This document shows, piece after piece, positions 52,624-62,342 of a DNA stretch of 64,000 nt. The notes below the pieces were generated by a model that saw nothing but the letters and a program-made list of their open reading frames with translations, was not told the origin of the DNA and ran no database searches. The stretch is taken from assembly GCF_004101865.1 (NCBI RefSeq), contig NZ_CP026119.1:71750-135749 (forward strand), read 5' to 3'. The DNA is from Halobacillus litoralis (GTDB lineage: Bacteria; Bacillota; Bacilli; Bacillales; Halobacillaceae). Position 1 is the stretch's first letter. Each line of letters starts with the position of its first letter. A program made the translations under genes and the position numbers.

Positions 52624-54168
52624 ATGCATATTCGTGATTTCATAAAAAACTTTTCCAATCATCCAGTATTATTCATAGGGACTGGGATGAGCCTTAGATA
52701 CCTTGAGAACTCTTTCACATGGGACGGTTTACTTTCTTACATATCCCAACAACTGAAAGATACAGAGGAATATTATTTTGACCTTAAAGCAAAACATGGA
52801 AACGATGGTACATATGATTACACCAGGATTGCAAAAGACTTAGAAATTGAATTCAATAATACCCTGGAAAGGGAGAGGAATGGAAAGTTTAAACATATAA
52901 ATGATAAATTTTATGAAAATATGAAAGTGGACAATAATATAAGCAGATTCAAATTGTATATATCAGATTTGCTATCTGAATACGTGGTCAAGGAAGAAAT
53001 GAAACAAGAAGTAGCGGAATTAAAAAAAGTACGAAAAAATATAGGTTCAGTCGTAACAACAAATTACGATAGTTTTATAGAAGAAATTTTTGAATTTAAT
53101 CAACTTATTGGAAACAATATTTTGTTAAGTAATCCATATGGATCAGTGTACAAAATACATGGATGCGTACACGATCCCAGCAAAATAATAATTACAGATA
53201 AAGACTATGCAAACTTCCATGAAAGATATGAGTTAATAAGGGCACAATTGTTGTCATTGTTTATACATAATCCAATCATTTTTATGGGGTACAATATTGG
53301 CGACGATAACATTAAACAATTACTAAAAACTATTTTTACGTATGTGGATCCTAACACCACTCAAGCAGAAAAGATAAGAAAAAACTTCTTGCTTGTAGAA
53401 TATGAACCGGAATCTACTAATACAGAAGTTACTGACCATGATATAGATATGAGTGGTTTTTCTACAATACGGATTAATAAAATTAAAACGGATAATTTCC
53501 ATGAAATTTACAAAAATTTATCAAATCTAAGTTTGCCTGTATCAGCAATGGATATAAGAAAAGTCCAAAATGTAGTGAAGGATATTTATGAAGGGGGAAA
53601 CATTAAGGTAAGTATTACTGAAGACGTCGATGCTTTAGAAAACAATGAAAAAGTACTAGCACTTGGCTCTCTAAAAACAATCAAGTATGAGTTCCAAACT
53701 ACATCTGAGTTAATGGAAAATTACTTTAAAATAGTCGATGAATCAAATCACCAGTTGTTAAAATTAATCGACAAATTCAAAATACAAAAAAATCAATACT
53801 TTCCGATATATGCTTTCAGTATGATTCAAACCGAACTAAATAGTGAGACAGAATTAAAGGTTAATCAAGACGGAAAACTAGCAAATCTTTTCAATCAACA
53901 AAATGACTTCGCTCAACAACATACTACTATAACTAGCATTCAAAGTGACGAGGAGATACCGAGATCTAGAAAAACATCCGCTATTTTATTTGGAATTATG
54001 CAAGACCGAATCCCTTTGGAAGATGTAGAAGAATACTTAAGAGATTATCAAGATAGAAAAAGTACAGATTATAGAAAGATTTTATGTGTTTATGATTACA
54101 AGAAGTACGCTGGGGATGAAGCTACAAGTAGATTCACTATATTAGAGCCCCATGAAGCGCAAATCTAA
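52624..54168 (+). CDS. SIR2-like domain protein, probable antiphage defence NADase
   Basis: A 514-residue protein with a bacterial SIR2-like domain (~1-290): GTGMS (~19-23), TTNYD (~145), KIHGCVHDP with the catalytic-type His (~178) and FMGYNIGDDNI (~220). Such proteins deplete NAD+ on phage infection and kill the cell. The C-terminal ~220 residues are unrecognised and probably act as sensor or oligomerisation part. ATG 52624 is preferred over 52618 because AAGAGGG is too close to the latter. No partner helicase (HerA) or Argonaute gene is adjacent, so it is of the stand-alone kind. Confidence 0.78.
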   Translation: MHIRDFIKNFSNHPVLFIGTGMSLRYLENSFTWDGLLSYISQQLKDTEEYYFDLKAKHGNDGTYDYTRIAKDLEIEFNNTLERERNGKFKHINDKFYENMKVDNNISRFKLYISDLLSEYVVKEEMKQEVAELKKVRKNIGSVVTTNYDSFIEEIFEFNQLIGNNILLSNPYGSVYKIHGCVHDPSKIIITDKDYANFHERYELIRAQLLSLFIHNPIIFMGYNIGDDNIKQLLKTIFTYVDPNTTQAEKIRKNFLLVEYEPESTNTEVTDHDIDMSGFSTIRINKIKTDNFHEIYKNLSNLSLPVSAMDIRKVQNVVKDIYEGGNIKVSITEDVDALENNEKVLALGSLKTIKYEFQTTSELMENYFKIVDESNHQLLKLIDKFKIQKNQYFPIYAFSMIQTELNSETELKVNQDGKLANLFNQQNDFAQQHTTITSIQSDEEIPRSRKTSAILFGIMQDRIPLEDVEEYLRDYQDRKSTDYRKILCVYDYKKYAGDEATSRFTILEPHEAQI

Positions 54169-54195
54169 AAGATAGGAACTCGTCAATAAAGGGTC

Positions 54196-54224
54196 CCCGA
54201 TAATAGGTGGCTCTTTTTTCTTTT
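54196..54224 (+). terminator. Weak terminator after SIR2 gene
   Basis: A G/C hairpin with imperfect arms (AGGGTCCCC / GGTGGCTCT) before T6. Confidence 0.45.
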
Positions 54225-54360
54225 GCAAGAGTATACAATTTCCATGAAGAAACATTCCTTTATTACTATAATTAGTTTATTTGAAGATGACTATATAATT
54301 AAGGTGTTATAATAAAAGTTAAATAAAGAAAATATCATAAAATTTGAGAGGAGAGTGCTC

Positions 54361-54579
54361 ATGCAACAGACTAGTATTTTTGATTACACCGGTTTAAGTC
54401 AAGATCCAGTGGACATAATGATTAATCAGCTTAAAGTGAATCAGTCCATAAAACTTTCTGATTACAGTATCATCCTAAACGAATTCGGACTATACGAACT
54501 AAGCTCTTCTGACCATCATATTCCTTTTCAAACACCAAAAGAGTGCTATGACTACATACAAATCATGACAAATCCATAG
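54361..54579 (+). CDS. Hypothetical 72-residue protein
   Basis: ATG 54361 follows GAGAGGAGAG; an upstream GTG (54355) is too near. A small soluble acidic protein. Not recognised. It lies 78 bases before the regulator gene, which has a separate ribosome site. Confidence 0.55.
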   Translation: MQQTSIFDYTGLSQDPVDIMINQLKVNQSIKLSDYSIILNEFGLYELSSSDHHIPFQTPKECYDYIQIMTNP

Positions 54580-54656
54580 GGAGAAGAAATGAGGGGATAA
54601 CGAATGTATTCTTGTCACCTTCTACCCTGATGGGCATATAAGCCAGGAGGACAACG

Positions 54657-55649
54657 ATGAGTAAAGAGACGTACATGTCACCTAAAGAAGCAGCAGACTA
54701 CTTGGAGAAGTCACTTCTAAGCGTATATAAGTATATAAACGATGGTAAGCTTTCCGTGGCTCAAGAAGAAGGGATAAGTACAAAGAGAAATCGACTTCTT
54801 TATACATCTGAAGTAAAGGAGTTTAAAAACAGAACAAGTAAACCAGGTTGGACTACAGGTGACATTGGAAAAAAACTTAACATATCCGCTTCCAGCGTCT
54901 ATAGCTTTATTGAAAATGGAGATTTAAAGGGCGAGAAAAAGCGTTGGGGAAATCGCGAAGTTTACTTTGTTGAACCTAAAGAAGCGCTACGTTTTATAGA
55001 TTGGTACCAGCAAGAGAGGGGATCGTCCACCCTTACTAGTCCAAAAAAGAATGAAGGAAAGTCCTTTTACTCTAAAAAGCATAACCTTTATTTATTCCAA
55101 GAGCTCTATTCCCTTCACTTGAAGCAGATGGCCAGGGTAACTTCAATGGCTCCTATAAAGGTGACAGATGAACAAGGTGCTATCTATACAATAGATGAAG
55201 CGGTGGAGTTAGGATTTAAGGCGAAAAAAATTTATGAAATAATACCTCACAAAACTTCTAAAGGTTATGCGCATTTCAAAATGCCCTTACCTAGCAGTAT
55301 TGTGCATCCACAATTTGATCTTATTGAGAAAATATATGAGGAACTAAGCTTTTCAAACATCTACCTCTATGCTTCCGAGGGAAAATTAGAGCTATTCACA
55401 AAACAATTTGAATTAACTGATCTAGAAAAGGTTTATTATGAACAATTGAATAAGCATCTAATGGATGGTAGCGTCGTCCACAAAACTGGTGTTACAATCG
55501 CTAATTCTAGTATTGAAACCATTTCTTTTCCGGTCCATCGAGATTATAAGGATTTATTGATTAAACATGCAGAGCTTAAAGGGATTAGTTTAGGTGACTA
55601 TGTGAAGCGGATTGTAGAAACACATGTGGATCAAGAGAACAATAAATAA
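54657..55649 (+). CDS. Two-HTH (excisionase/MerR-like) DNA-binding protein
   Basis: A 330-residue protein with two helix-turn-helix units in tandem: residues 5-60 (YMSPKEAADYLEKSLLSVYKYI) and 64-115 (WTTGDIGKKLNISASSVYSFIENG), both of helix_turn_helix_17/excisionase type. The rest is mixed, ending in an LKGISLGDYVKRIVETH helix pair like ribbon-helix-helix. ATG 54657 follows AGGAGG. It is probably a plasmid regulator or oriT/partition-site binding protein. Confidence 0.75.
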   Translation: MSKETYMSPKEAADYLEKSLLSVYKYINDGKLSVAQEEGISTKRNRLLYTSEVKEFKNRTSKPGWTTGDIGKKLNISASSVYSFIENGDLKGEKKRWGNREVYFVEPKEALRFIDWYQQERGSSTLTSPKKNEGKSFYSKKHNLYLFQELYSLHLKQMARVTSMAPIKVTDEQGAIYTIDEAVELGFKAKKIYEIIPHKTSKGYAHFKMPLPSSIVHPQFDLIEKIYEELSFSNIYLYASEGKLELFTKQFELTDLEKVYYEQLNKHLMDGSVVHKTGVTIANSSIETISFPVHRDYKDLLIKHAELKGISLGDYVKRIVETHVDQENNK

Positions 55650-56005
55650 TAACCCAATTAATACTCTTGTGACTAAGTAAGCCGAATCATTAGTTTTCTG
55701 CGCTAAACAATTGCTTAAATCCTTGTATAATTCTACAACTAGAGCTATAATATTCCTATATCTACTTACTTTGATTTTATTTTTGCAATCCCTTAGCGGA
55801 TTAGCGGGATTTTACTAGATGAAACAGCAGCCTTTGAGGTTGATTGAAGACCACACTTGCATTTAGTGTATTCTTCTATTAATCTCAAAGGCTTTTTTTG
55901 TATTTAAAAAGCCATATGAGGGTGGATCCAACGAGAATGAAGGGACATACGTGTCTCATTTCATTCTCGTTTTTATATATAAAACTTTTAGAGAGGATGT
56001 TTGTA
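55650..56005 (+). promoter_or_regulatory. Leader with shared hairpin and two terminators before ardC-like operon
   Basis: -35 TTGTAT (55723-55728), 17-base gap, -10 TATAAT (55746-55751). The shared hairpin GCAATC-N8-GATTAGC spans 55785-55805, then GGG. Terminator 1 has arms AGCCTTTGAG (55829-55838) and CTCAAAGGCT with T7. Terminator 2 (55930-55975) has AACGAGAATGAA/TTCATTCTCGTT and T5. The gene starts after both. Confidence 0.78.
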
Positions 56006-56890
56006 ATGAAGAAAAACGGGTGGAAAAAGAAGAAAGGTTATCCTACACAAAAAGAACGAGTAGAGGAACTCATTGAGACTCTAGAAAAGGGAGTACATAA
56101 TTTCGAGTACTCACCAGATCAATTTAAAGCGCTACTCAGGATGAAAGCAATCATGCCTAAGTATTCCTTTAGAAACTTAATGGTTGCTAAGTCGCAATTG
56201 CCAAACGCTAGCTGTATTGCAGGATACAAGCATTGGCAAACACTAGGTAGGCAGGTTAAGAAAGGTCAAACTTCCTTGCGTATTTTCAAACCAAAGATCG
56301 CAAAGGTGAAAGAAGAGTACGGGGAAGAAGAAGATAAATTGGTTGGATGGGTGACTGTTCCAGTGTTTGACTATTCTCAAACAGAAGGTGACCCACTTCC
56401 AATTGACGAGATAAAAATAACTTTGGATGGCGATTGTATGGAGGCTAGGGAAGTCATTTCCTTAGCTGAAAAGGTTGCTGAAAAAGATGGTTGTCCTATT
56501 ACTTATGGAGATTCCGGAAGTGCATGTGGTTTTTACAACATCACCGAACACTCTATAACTGTTGGAGAACACCTTTCTATAAATCATCGCTGTAAAACAC
56601 TAGTTCATGAACTGGTTCATAGCAAAGTTGATCGCTACAACCGGGATACTACCGCTAAGGAAAGAGAAGTTGTTGCAGAGGGGACTGCTTTTGTCATTTG
56701 TTCCTATTTCAACTTAGACACCTCTGATTATTCTTTCCAATATGTGAAATCTTGGAGTAAGGGTGACGATGAGGCTTTGCTGAAATACGGTTCTAAAATT
56801 TGTAATACAGCAAAAGCAATAATCGATGAATTTGAAGACTTAAGAGACCATGATACTAAAATTGAGGGTTCTAAAAATAGAAGCGCCTAA
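56006..56890 (+). CDS. ArdC-like antirestriction protein with zincin domain
   Basis: A 294-residue protein. The N-terminal ~110 residues have the ArdC-type ssDNA-binding pattern (YSFRNLMVA, then HWQTLGRQVKKGQ-x5-IFKP). The C-terminal domain has LVHELVH (zinc HExxH, ~197-203) and a downstream Glu. ArdC proteins are made early in the recipient and protect incoming single-stranded plasmid DNA from restriction. ATG 56006 follows GAGAGGATG. It heads the 56-61.3 kb operon behind two leader terminators. Confidence 0.82.
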   Translation: MKKNGWKKKKGYPTQKERVEELIETLEKGVHNFEYSPDQFKALLRMKAIMPKYSFRNLMVAKSQLPNASCIAGYKHWQTLGRQVKKGQTSLRIFKPKIAKVKEEYGEEEDKLVGWVTVPVFDYSQTEGDPLPIDEIKITLDGDCMEAREVISLAEKVAEKDGCPITYGDSGSACGFYNITEHSITVGEHLSINHRCKTLVHELVHSKVDRYNRDTTAKEREVVAEGTAFVICSYFNLDTSDYSFQYVKSWSKGDDEALLKYGSKICNTAKAIIDEFEDLRDHDTKIEGSKNRSA

Positions 56891-56939
56891 TGTTCTTACT
56901 TCGCGTAAAAACATTATCAGTGGCACTGGAGGAAAGAAC

Positions 56940-57113
56940 ATGTTGGAAATGAAACGTAAATTGAAAGCAATGGAGAAAGCTATGCAGGATGTAGTGGAAC
57001 ATTGGGAGGACGTAGACGAAGAAACACATAAACAATTAACGAACGACTACCCTTTCAATCAATCACTGGACGAACTTACACACGAATTATCTATGTGGGT
57101 TAAGTCCTTGTGA
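56940..57113 (+). CDS. Hypothetical 57-residue helical protein
   Basis: ATG 56940 follows GGAGGAAAG. A small acidic helical protein. Not recognised. It lies in the ardC-helicase operon. Confidence 0.55.
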   Translation: MLEMKRKLKAMEKAMQDVVEHWEDVDEETHKQLTNDYPFNQSLDELTHELSMWVKSL

Positions 57114-57185
57114 AGGGAAGCGGATTTTGATAACTAGGTCAAAGCGTTAAAGTTTGTTAATTAACGACTAAACATAATAGAGGGG

Positions 57186-57251
57186 GTGCTTTCCTGTCTT
57201 ATTTTTATTGGATGGGGGAGTATCCCTCAACCTATAAGACAGGAATAATCT
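57186..57251 (+). promoter_or_regulatory. Hairpin hiding the helicase ribosome site, with possible leader peptide
   Basis: TTCCTGTCTTAT (57191-57202) pairs perfectly with ATAAGACAGGAA (57234-57245). The helicase Shine-Dalgarno AGGA (57241-57244) is inside the 3' arm. A 20-codon frame from GTG 57186 to TAA 57246 runs through the hairpin and stops four bases before the helicase ATG, so its translation could open the stem. Confidence 0.6.
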
Positions 57252-60200
57252 ATGAATCAAACAATTAACTGGAATACTACAAATGAAAATCAAGATAATC
57301 CAAAAATGATGGAAGTGTATTTAGAACAGACGTGGCAAGATGCTTTCTGTTATGCACTAGCTGTCGAGGAACCGGAAGAGAACTGGATGAACCCTAAAGT
57401 ATTGGTTGCCATTCTATCAGGTAATGATGCTACATTGCAGTCCATGAAAGCTTCTATAGACATTGGTAGCGAAAGTCTTTACTTCGGAACCGGTAAAAAA
57501 ACAATGACAGATTATAAGTTTCATAGAGATTTTCAAGTAGCAGCGGATAAAGGTAAATACACGAAATTTCCTATAACTATTAATCAAAACAGAAAAGCGC
57601 TAGCTATCGTTCACGAAAAGATTCTCGTGGATAAAGAATATGTAATGTCCTTTGACGGTGATCCCGCAGAAGACATTCGGCAAGTATTAGGAAGTGGCAG
57701 TTACGGGCTTCATATACTATCTGAATGGAAAGACATTGTGTATAGCGAGTTAATCAAGCGTAATTATGTTGAAGAAATAGATTTTTACTATGACGAAGGC
57801 ATATTTCCACAAGGATTTACTATTTTGAAATTAAATCTCACAGAAGAAGCTGCTGATGATTTAATTTCAGAGTTGATTAAAGATAACAAGCTAATCTTTC
57901 CGGATAACGGAAGTGGTGAAGCTCTTGAGGAAGTTACTGACTTAACGCCTTATATGGGAGATTACATCAACGATATGATCGGCAAGGTATCTGAGCAATT
58001 GGAGCCAACTCAAGACCCACTGAAGGATGATAGTTTTCACTACTTCGATGAATACAAACGCCCTTTATTCCCGGTTCAATCTCACGTATCCACGGCTGTA
58101 TCAAAAAGACTGAAAGAACAAAAGAGTTTTATTGTTCAGGGTGAAATGTCAACAGGTAAGAGTGTTATGTTAACTGCTATTGCTGATGCCTATTATCGTG
58201 AAAAAGGTCAAAAAGGTTACATTGCTTGTCTGATGGTACCACCATCCTTGACTAAAAAATGGCCTGAAGAGATCAAAGCGGTAATACCAGATGCTAACGT
58301 TCATGTGATTACGAATACTTCTCAGTTGATTAAATACCATCAATCCTGGACTCTTGCTGGTCGAAGAAAGCCAACTAAACCAACTTTCTTTGTCATTAGT
58401 TTTACAACCATGCGAGGAGATTCCTCTATTGGACCAGTTGTTCAATTTGAACGTGCTGCTACGGAATTTCAATTAAGAAATAACCTTGTTTCTTATCGTG
58501 ATGGTTATTATTGCCCTGATTGCGGAGAAGCTATCCAAGTCATTGAATCTAGTGAAATTATGCTGGATGAAAACGGAGAAGAGAACAAGGTGGAAACCAA
58601 ACGGCCTATGCGAGAAGGAGAATTTGGAAAAACGAGGCGTTTACACAATACAAAAACTCCCGCCAATGCTTTTTGCTCCGAATGCGGAACTAGTCTTTGG
58701 GAGAGAAAGGTACCTACTCGTTACTCTTCTTTTAAGGAATGGGCAAAGCATTCAAATAAATTAGAGAGAGCATTAAAAGATAAAAATAAGCGACTGGCCA
58801 AGCATCTACAAAGTATGCAACCTGATGTGCCGAAAATGAAAGGAAGTCCAAGAAGAATAGCGACCATTGAGTACATTCGAAGGAAGATGAAAAATTTCTT
58901 CGATATTTCCCTTGTTGATGAAGTGCATGAGCTTAAAGCTGGCATGTCTGCTCAAGGGAACTCACTAGGAAGCCTTGTTTCTTCTAGTAAGAAAGTTGTT
59001 GCAGGTACTGGAACTCTTTTCGGTGGAAAAGCTGAGGATGTTTATTATTTGTTATGGCGACTTTTCCCTAATGTAATGGCAGCAAATGGGTTCAAATATT
59101 CAGAGGTGAGGAAGTGGAACGAAGAATACGGAAACATTGAAACCACTACAGTGACTTTTGATGACCAGGGAGAGTATTCGAATAAACAGAGTCGTGGCGG
59201 TACAAAAAGAACAGAGAAAGTCCTTCCTGGTATATCACCATTTGTATTCGGGAAATTCTTGGTTCAAAATTCTGTTCTTGTACGTTTAGTTGATGTTTGG
59301 CCGGATCCGGTTGATTTAGTGGACGTTCCGACAATTCTAGTGGATATGGATTCCGACTTAAAGCATGAGTACAGGAATATGATTAACCGCTTCGAAACTG
59401 AAATTGATGAAAGGAAGGATGGTCATAAATTGTACCTTCCTTTGACTCAAAATGGCATTGCTTTTCCAGATAATCCATTCACATATCCTGATGTCTTTTT
59501 CAAAACAGAGACGGGTAAACGTGACTTAATATGGAGTCCAAGCCATCTTTCCCAGGATCGACTTCTCAATAAAGAGAAGAAGCTCCAAGAGCTTATAAAG
59601 GGTGAAATGGCAGAGGGAAGGAAGTCCATTGTTTATGTACGAGACACCGGAACATCTGTTAAAGGTAGAGATGTTCGTCCTCGATTGAAAAAAATACTCG
59701 AGGATGTAGGAGCAAAGGTTTCTGTCCTTGATACCACTTCGACTGCTACAAACCAACGTAGTGAATGGCTAAGAAATAAGGTGGAGAACGAGGACAACGA
59801 TGTCATTATCGTTTCCCAGGAGTTGGTCAAAGTTGGATTAGACCTTATCTGTACTCCAACTCTTATCTTTTATCAGTTCAGTTGGAGCCTTTTCACGATT
59901 AATCAGGCAGCTCGCCGTGCATGGAGAATAGGACAATCAGAAGAATGCCGACTGTATTACCTCTCATATAGAGATTGTTATCAAGAGCAAATGTCTCAAT
60001 TGATAGCAATGAAAAACAAAGCAGCAAGCGCCATTAATGGTGACGTATCTACGGATGGACTGAGCGCTATGTTAGGTGATGAAGGAGACCTTCAAAGCAT
60101 GTTGATTAAATCCATCAAGAATGGTGATAAACTGCAAGGTTCAACGGAAGAATGGGTTGCTCAAACTTCTGACAGAGCTAGAGAGTTACTTGCGGGTGTA

Positions 60201-60566
60201 GGTAAGAAAAAACAACTTACTATCCAAGACCAGTTTAAGAATTGGGTGAATCAGAATATTGTGGTTGAAGCTACATCCAACGTCCTTCTTAGGAAAAGAG
60301 AGGATATCGTTCGACATATAGAAGAAGGAAAGGTACACGGTTTCTCCGTGACTAAAGGAGTTTTAGAAGTAGATCTTGTTGAAGCTTTCGGCTTTGAGTC
60401 TGTAGCGGATGGAGCGATACTAGCACATCTCGTTCAACCCGAAAGAAAGCCATCTCATAATTCTGAGTATCACGCAAAAATTATTGAGGTTGAAGCAAAT
60501 GACAAATCTAAGAAGAAAAAACGAGCACCAGCTGCAGGTCAGCTTGGCTTTAGCTTGTTTGAATAA
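57252..60566 (+). CDS. Large SNF2-like helicase with zinc-binding insert
   Basis: A 1104-residue superfamily 2 ATPase. The first ~250 residues are unknown. Walker A is EMSTGKS (~299-305), Walker B box DEVH (~555-558), and the C-terminal RecA lobe carries the motif VI-like RRAWRIGQ (~886-893) of SNF2 proteins. Between the lobes are two Cys pairs (CPDCGE ~419, CSECGTS ~475), which may form a zinc ribbon. It would translocate on double-stranded DNA and remodel protein-DNA complexes. It sits with ArdC, SSB and methyltransferase genes, so a role in establishing or defending incoming plasmid DNA is plausible. Confidence 0.82.
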   Translation: MNQTINWNTTNENQDNPKMMEVYLEQTWQDAFCYALAVEEPEENWMNPKVLVAILSGNDATLQSMKASIDIGSESLYFGTGKKTMTDYKFHRDFQVAADKGKYTKFPITINQNRKALAIVHEKILVDKEYVMSFDGDPAEDIRQVLGSGSYGLHILSEWKDIVYSELIKRNYVEEIDFYYDEGIFPQGFTILKLNLTEEAADDLISELIKDNKLIFPDNGSGEALEEVTDLTPYMGDYINDMIGKVSEQLEPTQDPLKDDSFHYFDEYKRPLFPVQSHVSTAVSKRLKEQKSFIVQGEMSTGKSVMLTAIADAYYREKGQKGYIACLMVPPSLTKKWPEEIKAVIPDANVHVITNTSQLIKYHQSWTLAGRRKPTKPTFFVISFTTMRGDSSIGPVVQFERAATEFQLRNNLVSYRDGYYCPDCGEAIQVIESSEIMLDENGEENKVETKRPMREGEFGKTRRLHNTKTPANAFCSECGTSLWERKVPTRYSSFKEWAKHSNKLERALKDKNKRLAKHLQSMQPDVPKMKGSPRRIATIEYIRRKMKNFFDISLVDEVHELKAGMSAQGNSLGSLVSSSKKVVAGTGTLFGGKAEDVYYLLWRLFPNVMAANGFKYSEVRKWNEEYGNIETTTVTFDDQGEYSNKQSRGGTKRTEKVLPGISPFVFGKFLVQNSVLVRLVDVWPDPVDLVDVPTILVDMDSDLKHEYRNMINRFETEIDERKDGHKLYLPLTQNGIAFPDNPFTYPDVFFKTETGKRDLIWSPSHLSQDRLLNKEKKLQELIKGEMAEGRKSIVYVRDTGTSVKGRDVRPRLKKILEDVGAKVSVLDTTSTATNQRSEWLRNKVENEDNDVIIVSQELVKVGLDLICTPTLIFYQFSWSLFTINQAARRAWRIGQSEECRLYYLSYRDCYQEQMSQLIAMKNKAASAINGDVSTDGLSAMLGDEGDLQSMLIKSIKNGDKLQGSTEEWVAQTSDRARELLAGVGKKKQLTIQDQFKNWVNQNIVVEATSNVLLRKREDIVRHIEEGKVHGFSVTKGVLEVDLVEAFGFESVADGAILAHLVQPERKPSHNSEYHAKIIEVEANDKSKKKKRAPAAGQLGFSLFE

Positions 60567-60583
60567 ACGGGAGGAATATAGCT

Positions 60584-61309
60584 ATGTACGTTTCTATACA
60601 AGAGATTTTACTAGTGATTTATACATTTTTTGAACACTACGTAACAGAAAGTATTCTATCCGTGCGAGTGGAAGAGAACAAACAGAGTAAACAGAAAACC
60701 TTTTTTATGGCCGTAGAACAGATGGAAATAGAAGATTGTACCAATGAGGAAGATACATCTTATTCTTCCTCTTATACACAGAGTCATCCAGCTGAATCAA
60801 TGGAACCAGATTCATTTTCGGATTTAGATCAAGGAGCACTAAATTTGCTTGATGATATTGAAGAAATGATGGTCAGCACTGAAACAGAAGCAGAAGAAAG
60901 CCATTATGAGAACCACGAAGATTTACCGTCTTTTCATGTTTCTGAAGAAGACATGTTATCTATACAAGATATAAACGCAAGTGAAGCAAGCCAGTGGGAA
61001 GATGATTTTTACATCAACCATAAAACGGCTGAACAAGAAAAATCAACCCTAAATGAATGGACAGCAAAGGTAATAGGGAAAGAAGGACCTTTCTTACATG
61101 TATTTCATGGAAAAAGAGATTGGGTTCACGTTGGTGAAGTAACCGCAAAGAAGGTATCTATTAACGATATCTTGCTTCTATCCGTTACGGATAGAGAAGA
61201 AGGGTACTCAGCAGAGGATGTAATCACACTGGAAACTACAGTTACAGATGAATATATCATTCCTGATGAAGAGGAAGAAAACCACTATAGAACAGCGCTA
61301 GCTAATTAA
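60584..61309 (+). CDS. Acidic protein with C-terminal S1/OB-like segment
   Basis: A 241-residue protein, ATG 60584 behind GGGAGGAAT. Residues ~30-160 are low-complexity acidic. Residues ~165-225 (WTAKVIGKEGPFLHVFHG, WVHVGEV) have the pattern of a small S1 or OB fold. It follows the helicase by 17 bases and may be its cofactor. Confidence 0.55.
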   Translation: MYVSIQEILLVIYTFFEHYVTESILSVRVEENKQSKQKTFFMAVEQMEIEDCTNEEDTSYSSSYTQSHPAESMEPDSFSDLDQGALNLLDDIEEMMVSTETEAEESHYENHEDLPSFHVSEEDMLSIQDINASEASQWEDDFYINHKTAEQEKSTLNEWTAKVIGKEGPFLHVFHGKRDWVHVGEVTAKKVSINDILLLSVTDREEGYSAEDVITLETTVTDEYIIPDEEEENHYRTALAN

Positions 61310-61679
61310 TTTTGATTAAGGGGAGTGACTTTAAAAGTCACCTCCTCCCCAAAGATTTTCTAAGCCAGATAGATAATCTTTGGGGAGGAGATAAAAAGGA
61401 GGGATTCATTCAATTATCTTTTAAAATTCTGAATAATTTAATATCAATAATTTGATATGTCTTATTTGAAAAAAATGTATTTTTTATAACCTTTATTAAC
61501 TATTAAAAGAAGATTTTACGCTTTTTTTGGAAAAACCATGGAATATTTAGTGAATATAATGTACTATTACAAACGTTCATTATAATACGGATATAATTAA
61601 AATTTCCTATATTACTGATAGTGTGAATGAATCAAATTAATAGTGCTACAATTTTATCATTAAGCTTAGAGGTGATTTA
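61310..61679 (+). other. Intergenic region with large hairpin and promoter
   Basis: No gene seen. A 16-base perfect inverted repeat CTCCTCCCCAAAGATT (61342-61357) with 61375-61390 has no T tract. The rest is very AT-rich. A -10 candidate TGC-TACAAT near 61642-61650 precedes the next operon. Confidence 0.55.
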
Positions 61680-62330
61680 ATGCTGTTAAAAGAAGAAGGA
61701 ATAGAAGATTTTATTGCAGACATAAAGGAAAGTGAACTAAACATAGAAACTCTTTCGTTAAAGTTCAATCCTGAAAAATCCTATGCTTTAATCAATGCAT
61801 TGGGAACATCAAGCATCATGCAAAATGAAGAGTATTACGAAAACGTTGAAGAAAATGTGTTTGCAACAGAATTTAGTTGGTTCGGCCCCCTGTGTCAAGA
61901 GTTGAATTCACTAATAACCGCAAATATGCGCGTAGATACGGAGGGTAATTTTGACCAAGAAAAAGTTATGTTGGAAGTCAACGTAGTAATGCCCCGAAAA
62001 ATTAGCTCTCTTTATAAGGAGCTAAAACCTTTAGTGCTTTTTCACCCATACATAACCTCCATGAAGGTAAAGGGCGGCAAAGGCAGAATTCGTAATATCT
62101 TCTTTTACTTAGAGCTAGATGCCAAAATGGTGAATAAGACAATCAATCATAAAGAAAACATCAATCACCAAATCCTTACCCAATGGATATACGGTTTAGA
62201 GGTTTGTGAAAGAGACAACCGTTCAAAAAAAGTTTTTGATAACCGCTTCAAAGTTGTCAACGGAAAAATGAATAGAACCGTAAAGAAAGAAATGGTTTCC
62301 CAATACTTTAATCACAATGATGACAAGTAG
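61680..62330 (+). CDS. Hypothetical 216-residue protein
   Basis: ATG 61680 behind AGAGGTG. A soluble, mixed protein without signal or membrane helix. Not recognised. It starts the last operon of the window, followed by a membrane protein after 12 bases. Confidence 0.6.
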   Translation: MLLKEEGIEDFIADIKESELNIETLSLKFNPEKSYALINALGTSSIMQNEEYYENVEENVFATEFSWFGPLCQELNSLITANMRVDTEGNFDQEKVMLEVNVVMPRKISSLYKELKPLVLFHPYITSMKVKGGKGRIRNIFFYLELDAKMVNKTINHKENINHQILTQWIYGLEVCERDNRSKKVFDNRFKVVNGKMNRTVKKEMVSQYFNHNDDK

Positions 62331-62342
62331 TAGGTGTCTTAA

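Noticed and set aside
54604..54630. Eight-codon peptide with a ribosome site before the two-HTH gene
   Set aside because: Could be a leader peptide, but it is too short to support and no attenuating hairpin is seen with it.
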